Source: Plazaster borealis
Taxonomy: Eukaryota > Echinodermata > Asteroidea > Forcipulatida > Labidiasteridae
Direction: 5' to 3'
DNA length: 64,000 nt
NCBI GenBank assembly: GCA_021014325.1
Contig: CM037461.1
Location: 22,863,376 to 22,927,375, forward strand
Shown here: piece by piece, positions 1 to 13,299 of the stretch
Position numbering within the stretch: the stretch's first letter is position 1
Layout of the letters: each line of letters opens with the position of its first letter
The notes under the pieces: generated by a model
Database searches by the model: none
The model's input: only the letters and a program-made list of their open reading frames with translations
Told to the model about the DNA's origin: nothing
Translations under genes and position numbers: made by a program

Positions 1-3000
1 TTTTTTCAATTTTAGGCAAATATTTGGTCAAAATGCTGGACTTACCCCTTGCCATTTTTCAGTTTTAGGCAAAAATTTGATCAAAATGCTGGATTTACCC
101 CCTTGCCATTTTTTCAGTTTTAGGCAAAAATTTGATCAAAATGCTGGACTTACCCCCTTGCCATTTTTTCAGTTTTAGGCAAAGATTTGATCAAAATGCT
201 GGACCTACCCCGTTACCATTTTTTCAATTTTAGGCAAATCTTTTATCAAAATGCTGGACTTACCCCTTGCCAATTTTTCAATTTTAGGCAAAAATTTGAT
301 CAAAATGCTGGACTTACCCCTTGCAATTTTTTTCAATTTTAGGCAAATATTTGATCAAAATGCTGGACTTACCCCTTACCATTTTTTCAATTTTAGGCAA
401 ATATTTGATCAAAATGCTGGACTTACCCCTTGCCATTTTTTCAATTTTAAGCAAATATTTGATCAAAATGCTGGACTTACCCCTTGCCATTTTTTCGGTT
501 TTAGGCAAAAATTTGATCAAAATGCTGGACTTACCCCCTTGCCATTTTTTCAATTTTAGGCAAATCTTTTATCAAAATGCTGGACTTACCCCTTGCCAAT
601 TTTTCAATTTTAGGCAAAAATTTGATATAATGCTGGACTTACCCCTTGCAATTTTTTCAATTTTAGGCAAATATTTGATCAAAATGCTGGACTTACCCCT
701 TACCATTTTTTCAATTGTAGGCCAAAATTTGATCAAAATGCTGGACTTACCTCTTGCCATTTTTTCAATTTTAGGCAAATATTTGATCAAAATGCCTGGT
801 ACCCCTTGCCTTTTTTCAATTTTAGGCCAAAATTTGACCAAAATGCTGGACTTGCACCTTGCCATTTTTTCAATTTTAGGCAAATATTTGATCAAAATGC
901 TGGACTTACCCCTTGCCATCTTTTCAATTTTAGGCAAATATTTGATCAAAATGCTGGACTTACCTCTTGCCATTTTTTCAGTGTTAGGCCAAAATTTGAT
1001 CAAAATGCTGGACTTACCCCTTGCCATTTTTTCAATTTGAGGCAAATATTTGATCAAAATGCTGGACTTACCCCTTGCCATTTTTCAATTTTAGACCCGA
1101 ATTTGATCAAAATGCTGGACTTACCCCTTGCCATTTTTTCAATTTTAGGCAAACATTTGATCAAAATGCTGGACTTACCCCTTGCCATTATTTTTTTTAA
1201 TTTTAGGCAAAAATTTGATCTAATGCTGGACTTACCCCTTGCCATTGTTTTTCAATTTTAGGCCAAAATTTGATCAAACTGCTGGACTTACCCCTGGCCA
1301 TTTTTTTCGATTTTAGGCCAAAATTTGATCCAAATGCTGGACTTACCCCTTGCCATTTTTTCAATTTTAGGCAAACATTTGATCAAAATGCTGGACTTAC
1401 CCCTTGCCATTATTTTTTTTAATTTTAGGCAAAAATTTGATCTAATGCTGGACTTACCCCTTGCCATTGTTTTTCAATTTTAGGCCAAAATTTGATCAAA
1501 CTGCTGGACTTACCCCTGGCCATTTTTTTCGATTTTAGGCCAAAATTTGATCCAAATGCTGGACTTACCCCTTGCCATTTTTTTCAATTTTAGGCCAAAA
1601 TTTTATCAAAATGCTGAACTTACCTCTTGCCATTTTTTCAATTTTAGGCAAATATTTGATCAAAATGCTGGACTTACCCCTTGCCATTTTTTCAGTGTTA
1701 TGTCAAAATTTGATCAAAATGCTGGACTTGCCCCTTACCATTTTTTCAATTTTAGGCAAATATTTGATCAAAATGCTGGACTTACCCCTTGCCATTTTTT
1801 CAATTTTAGGCAAATATTTGATCAAAATGCTGGACTTACCCCTTACCATTTTTTCAATTTTAGGCCAAAATTTGATCAAAATGCTGGACTTACCCCTTGC
1901 CATCTTTTCAATTTTAGGCAAATATTTGATCAAAATGCTGGACTTACCCCTAGCCATTTTTTCAGTGTTAGGCCAAAATTTGATCAAAATGCTGGACTAC
2001 CCCTTGCCATTTTTTCAATTTTAGGCAAATATTTGATCAAAATGCTGGGTACCCCTTGCCATTTTTTCAATTTTAGGCAAATATTTGATCAAAATGCTGG
2101 ACTTACCCCTTGCCATTTTTTCAGTGTTAGGCCAAAATTTGATCAAAATGCTGGACTTACCCCTTGCCATTTTTTCAATTTTAAGCAAATATTTGATCAA
2201 AATGCTGGACTTACCCCTTGCCATTTTGTTTTCAATTTTAGGCCAAAATTTGATCAAACTGCTGGACTTACCCCTTGCCATTTTTTTCGATTTTAGGCCA
2301 AAATTTGATCCAAATGCTGGACTTACCCCTTGCCATTTTTTCAATTTTAGGCCCAACTTCGATCAAAATGCTGGACTAACCCCTTGCCATTTTTTTCAAT
2401 TTTAGGCCAAAATTTTATCAAAATGCTGGACTTACCCCTTGCCATTTTTTCAATTTTAGGCAAATATTTGATCAAAATGCTGGACTTACCCCTTGCCATT
2501 TTTTCAGTGTTATGTCAAAATTTGATCAAAATGCTGAACTTGCCCCTTACCATTTTTTCAATTTTAGGCAAATGTTTGATCAAAATGCTGGACTTACCCC
2601 TTGCCATTTTTTCAATTTTAGGCAAATATTTGATCAAAATGCTGGACTTACCCCTTACCATTTTTTCAATTTTAGGCCAAAATTTGATCAAAATGCTGGA
2701 CTTACCCCTTGCCATCTTTTCAATTTTAGGCAAATATTTGATCAAAATGCTGGACTTACCCCTTGCCATTTTTTCGGTGTTAGGCCAAAATTTGATCAAA
2801 ATGCTGGACTTACCCCTTGCCATTTTTTCAATTTTAGGCAAATATTTGATCAAAATGCTGGGTACCCCTTGCCATTTTTTCAATTTTAGGCAAATATTTG
2901 ATCAAAATGCTGGACTTACCCCTTGCCATTTTTTCGGTTTTAGGCAAAAATTTGATCAAAATGCTGGACTTACCCCCTTGCCATTTTTTCAATTTTAGGC

Positions 3001-6000
3001 AAATCTTTTATCAAAATGCTGGACTTACCCCTTGCCAATTTTTCAATTTTAGGCAAAAATTTGATATAATGCTGGACTTACCCCTTGCAATTTTTTCAAT
3101 TTTAGGCAAATATTTGATCAAAATGCTGGACTTACCCCTTACCATTTTTTCAATTTTAGGCCAAAATTTGATCAAAATGCTGGACTTACCTCTTGCCATT
3201 TTTTCAATTTTAGGCAAATATTTGATCAAAATGCCTGGTACCCCTTGCCTTTTTTCAATTTTAGGCCAAAATTTGACCAAAATGCTGGACTTGCACCTTG
3301 CCATTTTTTCAATTTTAGGCAAATATTTGATCAAAATGCTGGACTTACCCCTTGCCATTTTTTCAATTTTAGGCAAATATTTGATCAAAATGCTGGACTT
3401 ACCTCTTGCCATTTTTTCAGTGTTAGGCCAAAATTTGATCAAAATGCTGGACTTACCCCTTGCCATTTTTTCAATTTGAGGCAAATATTTGATCAAAATG
3501 CTGGACTTACCCCTTGCCATTTTTCAATTTTAGGCCAAAATTTGATCAAAATGCTGGACTTACCCCTTGCCATTTTTCAATTTTAGGCCAAAATTTGATC
3601 AAAATGCTGGACTTACCCCTTGCCATTTTTTCAATTTTAGGCAAACATTTGATCAAAATGCTGGACTTACCCCTTGCCATTATTTTTTTCAATTTTAGGC
3701 AAAAATTTGATCTAATGCTGGACTTACCCCTTGCCATTTTTTTTCAATTTTAGGCCAAAATTTGATCAAACTGCTGGACTTACCCCTGGCCATTTTTTCA
3801 ATTTTAGCCCAAAATTTGATCAAAATGCTGGACTTACCCCTTGCCATTTTTTCAATTTTAGGCAAATATTTGATCAAAATGCTGGACTTACCCCTTGCCA
3901 TTTTTTCAGTGTTATGCCAAAAATTGATCAAAATGCTGGACTTACCCCTTACCATTTTTTCAATTTTAGGCAAATATTAGATCAAAATGCTGGACTTACC
4001 CCTTGCCATTTTTTCAATTTTAGGCAAATATTTGATCAAAATGCTGGACTTACCCCTTACCATTTTTTTCAATTTTAGGCCAAAATTTGATCAAAATGCT
4101 GGACTTACCCCTTGCCATTTTTTCAATTTTAGGCAAGTATTTGATCAAAATGCTGGACTTGCACCTTGCCATTTTTTCAATTTTAGGCAAATATTTGATC
4201 AAAATGCTGGACTTACCCCTTGCCATTTTTTCAATTTTAGGCAAATATTTGATCAAAATGCTGGACTTACCCCTTGCCATTTTTTCAGTGTTAGGCCAAA
4301 ATTTGATCAAAATGCTGGACTTACCCCTTGCCATTTTTTCAATTTTAGGCAAATATTTGATCAAAATGCTGGACTTACCCCTTGCCATTTTTCAATTTTA
4401 GGCCAAAATTTGATCAAAATGCTGGACTTACCCCTTGCCATTTTTCAGTTTTAGGCAAACATTTGATCAAAATGCTGGACTTACCCATTGCCATTTTTTT
4501 TAATTTTAGGCAAATATTTCATCAAAATGCTGGACTTACCCCTTGCCATTTTTTCAATTTTAGGCAAATATTTGATCCAATTGCTGGACTTACCCCTTGC
4601 CATTTTTCAATTTTAGGCCAAAATTTGATCAAAATGCTGGACTTACCCCTTGCCATTTTTTCAATTTTAGGCAAACATTTGATCAAAATGCTGGACTTAC
4701 CCCTTGCCATTTTTTCAATTTTAGGCAAATATTTGATCAAAATGCTGGACTTACCCCTTGCCATTTTTTAGTGTTAGGCCAAAATTTGATCAAAATGCTG
4801 GACTTACCCCTTGCCATTTTTCAATTTTAGGCCAAAATTTGATCAAAATGCTGGACTTACCCCTTGCCATTTTTCAATTTTAGGCCAAAATTTGATCAAA
4901 ATGCTGGACTTACCCCTTGCCATTTTTTTAATTTTAGGCCAAAATTTGATCAAAATGCTGGACTTACCCCTTGCCATTTTTTTAATTTTAGGCAAATATT
5001 TGATCAAAATGCTGGACTTACCCCTTGCCATTTTTTTCAATTTTAGGCCAAAATTTGATCAAAATGCTGGACTTACCCCTTACCATTTTTTCAATTTGAG
5101 GCCAAAATTTGATCAAAATGCTGGACTCACCCTTTGCCTTTTTTTCAAATTTAGGCCCGAATTCGATCAAAATGCTGGACTTACCCCTTGCCATTTTTCA
5201 ATTTTAGGCCAAAATTTGATCAAAATGCTGGACTTACCCCTTGCCATTTTTTAAACTTTAGGCAAATATTTGATCAAAATGCTGGATTTACCCCTTGCCA
5301 TTTTTTCAATTTTAGGCAAATATTTGATCAAAATGCTGGACTTACCCCTTGCCATTTTTTCAATTTTAGGCAAATATTTGATCAAAATGCTGGACTTACC
5401 CCTTGCCATTTTTTAGTGTTAGGCCAAAATTTGATCAAAATGCTGGACTTACCCCTTGCCATTTTTCAATTTTAGGCCAAAATTTGATCAAAATGCTGGA
5501 CTTACCCCTTGCCATTTTTTCAATTTTAGGCAAATATTTGATCAAAATGCTGGACTTACCCCTTGCCATTTTTTCAGTGTTATGCCAAAAATTGATCAAA
5601 ATGCTGGACTTACCCCTTGCCATTTTTCAATTTTAGGCCAAAATTTGATCAAAATGCTGGACTTACCCCTTGCCATTTTTTTAATTTTAGGCCAAAATTT
5701 GATCAAAATGCTGGACTTACCCCTTGCCATTTTTTAAATTTTAGGCAAATATTTGATCAAAATGCTGGACTTACCCCTTGCCATTTTTTTCAATTTTAGG
5801 CCAAAATTTGATCAAAATGCTGGACTTACCCCTTACCATTTTTTCAATTTGAGGCCAAAATTTGATCAAAATGCTGGACTCACCCTTTGCCTTTTTTTCA
5901 AATTTGGGCCCGAATTCGATCAAAATGCTGGACTTACCCCTTGCCATTTTTCAATTTTAGGCAAATATTTCATCAAAATGCTGGACTTACCCCTTGCCAT

Positions 6001-9000
6001 TTTTCAATTTTAGGCCAAAATTTGATCAAAATGCTGGACTTACCCCTTGCCATTTTTTCAATTTTAGGCAAGTATTTGATCAAAATGCTTGCCATTTTTT
6101 TAATTTTAGGCAAATATTTCATCCAAATGCTGGACTTACCCCTTGCCATTTTTTCAATTTTAGGCAAATATTTGATCAAAATGCTGGACTTACCCCTTGC
6201 CATTTTTCAATTTTAGGCCAAAATTTGATCAAAATGCTGGACTTACCCCTTGCCATTTTTTCAATTTTAGGCAAACATTTGATCAAAATGCTGGACTTAC
6301 CCCTTGCCATTTATTCAATTTTAGGCAAATATTTGATCAAAATGCTGGACTTACCCCTTGCCATTTTTCAATTTTAGGCCAAAATTTGATCAAAATGCTG
6401 GACTTACCCCTTGCCATTTTTCAATTTTAAGGCCAAAATTTGATTAAAATGCTGGACTTACCCCTTGCCATTTTTTTTAATTTTAGGCAAACATTTGATC
6501 AAAATGCTGGACTTACCCCTTGCCATTTTTTAGTGTTAGGCCAAAATTTGATCAAAATGCTGGACTTACCCCTTGCCATTTTTTCAATTTTAGGCAAATA
6601 TTTGATCAAAATGCTGGACTTACCCCTTGCCATTTTTCAATTTTAGGCCAAAATTTGATCAAAATGCTGGACTTACCCCTTGCCATTTTTTCAATTTTAG
6701 GCCAAAATTTGATCAAAATGCTGGACTTACTACCCCTTGCCATTTTTTCAATTTTAGGCAAATATTTGATCAATATGCTGGACTTACCCTTTGCCATTTT
6801 TTCAGTGTTAGACCAAAATTTGATCAAAATGCTGGACTTACCCCTTGCCATTTTTTCAATTTTAGGCAAATATTTGATCAAAATGCTGGACTTACCCCTT
6901 GCCATTTTTCAATTTTAGGCCAAAATTTGATCAAAATGCTGGACTTACCCCTTGCCATTTTTTCAATTTTAGGCAAATATTTGATCAAAATGCTGGACTT
7001 ACCCCTTGCCATTTTTTCAATTTTAGGCAAATATTTGATCAAAGTGCTGGACTTATACCCCTTGCCATTTTTTTAAATTTTAGGCCAAAATTTGATCAAA
7101 ATGCTGGACTTACTCCTTGCCATTTTTTCAATTTTAGGCCAAAATTTGATCAAAATGCTGGACTTACCCCTTGCCATTATTTTTTTCAATTTTAGGCAAA
7201 AATTTGATCTAATGCTGGACTTACCCCTTGCCATTTTTTTTCAATTTTAGGCCAAAATTTGATCAAACTGCTGGACTTACCCCTGGCCATTTTTTCAATT
7301 TTAGCCCAAAATTTGATCAAAATGCTGGACTTACCCCTTGCCATTTTTTCAATTTTAGGCAAATATTTGATCAAAATGCTGGACTTACCCCTTGCCATTT
7401 TTTCAGTGTTATGCCAAAAATTGATCAAAATGCTGGACTTACCCCTTACCATTTTTTCAATTTTAGGCCAAAATTTGATCAAAATGCTGGACTTACCCCT
7501 TGCCATTTTTTCAATTTTAGGCAAATATTTGATCAAAATGCTGGACTTGCACCTTGCCATTTTTTCAATTTTAGGCAAATATTTGATCAAAATGCTGGAC
7601 TTACCCCTTGCCATTTTTTCAATTTTAGGCAAATATTTGATCAAAATGCTGGACTTAGCCTACCCCTTGCCATTTTTTCAGTGTTAGGCCAAAATTTGAT
7701 CAAAATGCTGGACTTACCCCTTGCCATTTTTTCAATTTTAGGCAAATATTTGATCAAAATGCTGGACTTGCACCTTGCCATTTTTTCAATTTTAGGCAAA
7801 TATTTGATCAAAATGCTGGACTTACCCCTTGCCATTTTTTCAATTTTAGGCAAATATTTGATCAAAATGCTGGACTTACCCCTTGCCATTTTTCAATTTT
7901 AGGCAAATATTTGATCAAAATGCTGGACTTACCCCTTGCCATTTTTCAATTTTAGGCCAAAATTTGATCAAAATGCTGGACTTACCCCTTGCCATTTTTC
8001 AATTTTAAGCCAAAAATTGATCAAAATGCTGGACTTACCCCTTGCCATTTTTTTTAATTTTAGGCAAATATTTCATCAAAATGCTGGACTTACCCCTTGC
8101 CATTTTTTCAATTTTAGGCAAATATTTCATCAAAATGCTGGACTTACCCCTTGCCATTTTTCAATTTTAGGCCAAAATTTGATCAAAATGCTGGACTTAC
8201 CCCTTGCCATTTTTTCAATTTTAGGCAAACATTTGATCAAAATGCTGGACTTACCCCTTGCCATTTTTTTTAATTTTAGGCAAATATTTCATCCAAATGC
8301 TGGACTTACCCCTTGCCATTTTTTCAATTTTAGGCAAATATTTGATCAAAATGCTGGACTTACCCCTTGCCATTTTTTCAATTTTAGGCAAACATTTGAT
8401 CAAAATGCTGGACTTACCCCTTGCCATTTTTTCAATTTTAGGCAAACATTTGATCAAAATGCTGGACTTACCCCTTGCCATTTTTTCAATTTTAGGCAAA
8501 TATTTGATCAAAATGCTGGACTTACCCCTTGCCATTTTTTAGTGTTAGGCCAAAATTTGATCAAAATGCTGGACTCACCCTTTGCCTTTTTTTCAAATTT
8601 AGGCCCGAATTCGATCAAAATGCTGGACTTACCCCTTGCCATTTTTCAATTTTAGGCCAAAATTTGATCAAAATGCTGGACTTACCCCTTGCCATTTTTT
8701 CAATTTTAGGCAAATATTTGATCAAAATGCTGGACTTACCCCTTGCCATTTTTTCAATTTTAGGCAAATATTTGATCAAAATGCTGGACTTACCCCTTGC
8801 CATTTTTTCAATTTTAGGCAAATATTTGATCAAAATGCTGGACTTACCCCTTGCCATTTTTTCAATTTTAGGCCAAAATTTGATCAAAATGCTGGACTTG
8901 CACCTTGCCATTTTTTCAATTTTAGGCAAATATTTGATCAAAATGCTGGACTTACCCCTTGCCACTTTTTCAATTTTAGGCAAATATTTGATCAAAATGC

Positions 9001-9836
9001 TGGACTTACCCCTTGCCATTTTTTCAATTTTAGGCCAAAATTTGATCAAAATGGTGGACTTATACCCCTTGCCATTTTTTCAATTTTAGGCAAACATTTG
9101 ATCAAAATGCTGGACTTACCCCTTGCCATTTTTTCAATTTTAGGCAAATATTTGATCAAAATGCTGGACTTACCCCTTGCCAATTTAGAATTTTAGGCAA
9201 ATATTTGATCAAAATGCTGGACTTACCCCTTGCCATTTTTCAATTTTAGGCCAAAATTTGATCAAAATGCTGGACTTACCCCTTGCCATTTTTCAATTTT
9301 AGGCCAAAATTTGATCAAAATGCTGGACTCACCCTTTGCCTTTTTTCAAATTTAGGCCCGAATTCGATCAAAATGCTGGACTTACCCCTTGCCATTTTTC
9401 AATTTTAGGCCAAAATTTGATCAAAATGCTGGACTTACCCCTTGCCATTTTTTCAATTTTAGGCAAATATTTGATCAAAATGCTGGACTTACCCCTTGCC
9501 ATTTTTTCAATTTTAGGCAAATATTTGATCAAAATGCTGGACTTACCCCTTGCCATTTTTCAATTTTAGGCCAAAATTTGATCAAAATGCTGGACTTACC
9601 CCTTGCCATTTTTCAATTTTAGGCCAAAATTTGATCAAAATGCTGGACTCACCCTTTGCCTTTTTTCAAATTTAGGCCCGAATTCGATCAAAATGCTGGA
9701 CTTACCCCTTGCCATTTTTCAATTTTAGGCCAAAATTTGATCAAAATGCTGGACTTACCCCTTGCCATTTTTTCAATTTTAGGCAAATATTTGATCAAAA
9801 TGCTGGACTTACCCCTTGCCATTTTTTTCAGTATTG
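1..9836 (+). repeat. 54-bp satellite array (about 180 copies)
   Basis: Uninterrupted head-to-tail array. The core of each unit is gatcaaaatgctggactta followed by cccttgccat, a T-run, caattttaggc and an A-rich stretch. Successive tgctgg motifs are 54 bp apart; units with one T fewer are 53 bp. Subtypes differ as ggcaaatatttg, ggccaaaatttg, gtgttaggcc or ggcaaacattt. Blocks of units recur in the same order: the variants near 495-1190 reappear near 2935-3690 (offset about 2.44 kb), and the block near 3711 recurs near 7208 (offset about 3.5 kb), so higher-order repeats exist. Because 54 is a multiple of 3, two plus frames and one minus frame stay open over long stretches; I regard these as artefacts of the period, not proteins. 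The left edge lies outside the window. Confidence 0.97.
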
Positions 9837-10131
9837 GCCCAAAATAGAAAAAATCTGAAAGGGGTAAGTCCAGCCTTTTATCATATTTGGGCCAAAAATT
9901 GAAAAAAACACAAGGGGTAAGTCCAGCACTTTTATCAATTTTTGGCCAAAAATAGAAAAAAATCTGAAAGGGGTAAGTCCAGCCTTTTTTCATATTTGGG
10001 CCAAAAATTGAAAAAAACACAAGGGGTAAGTCCAGCACTTTTATCAAATTTTGGTCCAAAATAGAAAAAATCTAAAAGGGGTAAGTCCAGCCTTTATCAT
10101 AACATTTGGGCCCAAAATTGAAAAAAGCACA
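9837..10131 (-). repeat. Reverse-oriented satellite monomers, alternating A/B types
   Basis: From about 9837 the satellite signature appears in reverse complement as aaggggtaagtccag, at about 9861, 9914, 9970, 10023 and 10078. Spacing alternates at roughly 53 and 55 bp. Two diverged monomers alternate: one with aatctgaaaggggtaag, the other with aacacaaggggtaag. The block therefore has a dimer period of about 109 bp and lies head-to-head with the main array. It decays into unique sequence by about 10131. Confidence 0.85.
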
Positions 10132-11160
10132 TGGGGCTAATTAACCTTTGCAAATCTGCGACGGCCCTAGCCTATAGACGCTAGAACTAGGAGGGCGTAC
10201 AAAACCATGTGACATGGGCGCGACAAGAAGCATTTATTACCATTGAGAAAATGGTACTAACCCATCGTACACGGGTCACGCACCAATCACACAACCAACA
10301 TTTTGTAAGGGGAAATCTGTATGTAATTTACCCATAGGGATTTAAACCCATGGTGGGTCAGCGCAGTTACGTGTTTTAACGCTACATTATTACGAAGTGT
10401 TGACCTGAGAACAAGAGAGGTCAACATAATACAGGGACTTGACACACTATGTGGACTTACACACGTCCACACAGTGTTTTCACCAGTGCTAAAGAATAGG
10501 AATGTCCACAGAGTGACTGCAACACAGAGCACACTGTGCTCTTAATTTCGGTACCTTATGGAGACCAAGGACAAAACAAAAAAAGGGAAAATAAAAGGAC
10601 TCCATACGGAAATTCTAAAGACCGGGGTGCTCCACAAGGAAATCTGTGTACAAAGTCTATGGGAAACTGTTAAGTGCAGGGACAAGGACAGAACAAAAGT
10701 GTGCTCCAAAAGGATGCATTTTTCAAGATGTGTGTTTAGTTACACACTTGTGTGTATCCATTTTCAAAAGTTAACATACATTTGGAGTAGGGGGTTGAAC
10801 ACATTGAACTGTATTTTGTATTCAAGTTGTTGATGTATGTGTAAATATTACAGGGGGCAGATGTGGCATACACTGTACATGTGACACACATGTGACATAC
10901 ATGTAACTACCATGTGTCACTCATGTGACACACTAATGTGTGACAATGTGACACACGTGAAACACATGAGCATTCCATTCACACGTTGGAAACATCACAT
11001 GGACACTCATGGCAGACAATGTGTTAATAAAGTAAAATGCATATTTTGTGAAACATTTCATATAGTCATATGCAGTTTGTTTTATTTGAAATATCTCGTA
11101 ATACACACGTATTGTACGTGTTGGTGTAGGAATGGATAGGCATGGCACACGTTAATTACT
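10132..11160. other. Intergenic, no gene seen; one dispersed-repeat fragment
   Basis: No coding exon is supportable. About 10390-10540 belongs to a dispersed family with the landmarks cgaagtgttgacctgagaac, gtccacacagtgttttcacc and aatgtccacagagtg, seen again near 12720-12860, 37850-38230 and 40260-40900. Positions 10870-10970 are loosely repetitive acatgtgacac sequence leading into the next microsatellite. Confidence 0.6.
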
Positions 11161-11164
11161 TATG

Positions 11165-11350
11165 TTTTACAAGTGATACACATGTGATACACATGTGATA
11201 CACATGTGACACATGTGACACACATGTGACTCATATGAGACACACACGTGACACACATGTGACTCATATGTGACACACATGTGACACACATGTGACACAT
11301 ATGTTACACACAGATGTGACACATGTTACACACACGTGAAACACATGTTG
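11165..11350. repeat. acacatgtg-type microsatellite
   Basis: Imperfect tandem repetition of gatacacatgt and gacacacatgt units of about 9-12 bp. The repeat is largely self-complementary (acatgt), so either strand could form small hairpins. No gene is associated. Confidence 0.85.
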
Positions 11351-11654
11351 CACACACATAAATTACCACACATTATCACAAAAATTGGAATTCACATTTT
11401 GGGGGCTGTCAATGAGATATTAGGCCTACAACTGAATTTATACGAATGCCAAATATTAAATGTATCTTATGCATTTAATTAATACAAAGGAATGTAGTTA
11501 ATGTTATTTAAAGCAACCAACCAATCACAGCCAACATTTGCCCTTATCACAATGTCAGCATCTTTGTCTAACTCCTCGTATTCTGCAACAGTAATGAATA
11601 CTGATTATTCCTTTATCAAAAAGGAACCAGACTTATTTCTACATCCAGACTCAG

Positions 11655-11795
11655 GCCGCATCTGAATTGGCGGCTACAGCTACGGATACGGCTGTTGCTA
11701 AGGGTGTTGCTCAGCACGTCCTATACATCAACGCATGATGACGCGGAAATCTAGCCGTAGCCGTAGCTGTAGCCGCCAATTCAGACACGTCCTCA
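11655..11795. mobile_element. Fold-back (MITE-like) element
   Basis: The left arm gaattggcggctacagctac pairs with the right arm gtagctgtagccgccaattc across about 140 bp. Only terminal inverted arms are seen, with no internal coding. Related sequence (cagccgtagctgcc) occurs near 45900. Confidence 0.75.
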
Positions 11796-11868
11796 GTTTG
11801 GTTACATTGATTTGTATACGAGAACAAAATAAAGATGGCCGCACCATGATAATGGTCAATACTATAAC

Positions 11869-12180
11869 CTGGGCCCAATTTGATAAAGCTGCTTGAGCAG
11901 AAAAAAATTGCTGAACAGTTTTAGTTCTATAGATGTTAACTTTGCATCGGGGATAAAGAATATAATTTGTTTTTACCCTTGCACTGATGTGTATTAAGCA
12001 CTGTATACCCAATACTACAGTTTTATTTCTGTTTAACACAAAAGCAGAATACCAGGCAAAAACGTTACATGTTACATGGAACTTTGGCTGGTAACCTTAA
12101 TCTGGTAAGCATAATGTTGCTGTGCTTACCTACCTCTTTTTTCCCTTAAGCACCTCTATGAAATTTGGCCTCGGGCAGAA
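11869..12180. mobile_element. Dispersed ctgggccc..agctgctt family element
   Basis: Begins with ctgggcccaatttgataaag and ctgcttgagcag, and ends with tatgaaatttggcctcggg. This reverse-complements the start, so the copy is a fold-back of about 300 bp. The family recurs in introns near 22400, 26108, 33090, 34290 and 34775. Confidence 0.6.
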
Positions 12181-12337
12181 GTATACATCTTTTAAGATAA
12201 CACACTTTAACATACAAGATTAGTACTTTATCCAGATCAACAACCAAAAAAGATTAGAATACAGTCTGAAAGTGTCTTCATTCAGTCATACCAGTACCAA
12301 TCCTGAGCTACTGGTCGAGGAAGCTCGCTCATTGGCC

Positions 12338-12730
12338 CAATAGACCCCTTGCATATGACGTCACACGCTAAAAAAGCGCCCTCACCGAGGCCAAAAAGCG
12401 CCCTCACTGAGGCCAATTATTGGACGATAGTTATTCTTTGTGCGTAAAAACGTGCAGGTGACCTCAGCGTCCCTGTAGCGTTTCGCAATATGCAAGGGGT
12501 CTATTCTGAGTGCTGCGCGTACATAGACGTGTTTAAGCGTTACATACGAAGTTCTTTGTGAGTAGAGTTCTTTGTTCTTTGTTCTTTGTTCTTTGTGAAG
12601 TTACATACGAAGTTCTTTGTGCGTAAAAACGTGCAGGTGACCTCAGCGTCCCTGTAGCGTTTCGCAATATGCAAGGGGTCTATTCTGAGTGCCGCGCGTA
12701 CATAGACGTGTTTAAGCGTTACATACGAAG
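12338..12730. repeat. Fold-back element plus local tandem duplication
   Basis: aatagaccccttgcatatga near 12340 pairs with atatgcaaggggtctatt near 12490, giving a fold-back of about 165 bp. The stretch from tctttgtgcgtaaaaacgtg to tacatacgaag then recurs about 180 bp later (about 12434-12550 and 12614-12730). A short ttctttg microsatellite lies at the junction. No coding is seen. Confidence 0.75.
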
Positions 12731-13299
12731 TGTGGACCTGAGAACAAGACGTCCATACAACAATGAAGAGATATGAAACACTATGTGGAATTACACACGT
12801 CCACAGTGTTAGTGCGCAGAACAAAGGAATGTCCACAGAGTGTATGTAACACAGAGTTGCTTGTGTTTCCATTGTTTCATCATCGTTTGCCTCTAAAATG
12901 ACTGCGTGGTGACGTATTTACTACAGTGAGTTGATTTTGCTCTTGATCTTGCTTTCGTTGTTATTCAGTAACTTTTACTTACTGAAAACTGTCCTTAGGA
13001 TAAGATGTTCCGTGGTCCCATTTTTGTGTGCTTCTTTTCGTAGGCGTATTAATTCAGCTCAATTTTATTGTCCTTGTATGTTTGTCTTTTTTCCTTTAAC
13101 ATGAACTTGACTTTTTGTAAAGCGTCTGTCAGCTTTTGAACAGAATGATTTGGGGCTATATAAATGTTAATCATTGTCAATATTATTATTAATATCATTA
13201 TTATTATTATTATTTATTTGTATATTTATGATTTTTTTCTGAAAATTATGTACCTTCCCTTTAACGTGCATGTATATTATAAGAACAGTGTTACCACAA

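Noticed and set aside
1..9836. CRISPR array
   Set aside because: Units are near-identical along their whole length with no unique spacers, and the genome is eukaryotic.
251..9847. Many open frames of 60-240 codons encoding repeats such as FDQNAGLTPCHFFNFRQI, LIKMLDLPLAIFSILGKY and MARGKSSILIKYLPKIEK
   Set aside because: They occur in several frames on both strands at once and follow directly from a 54-bp period divisible by three. Copies with 53-bp units break every frame.
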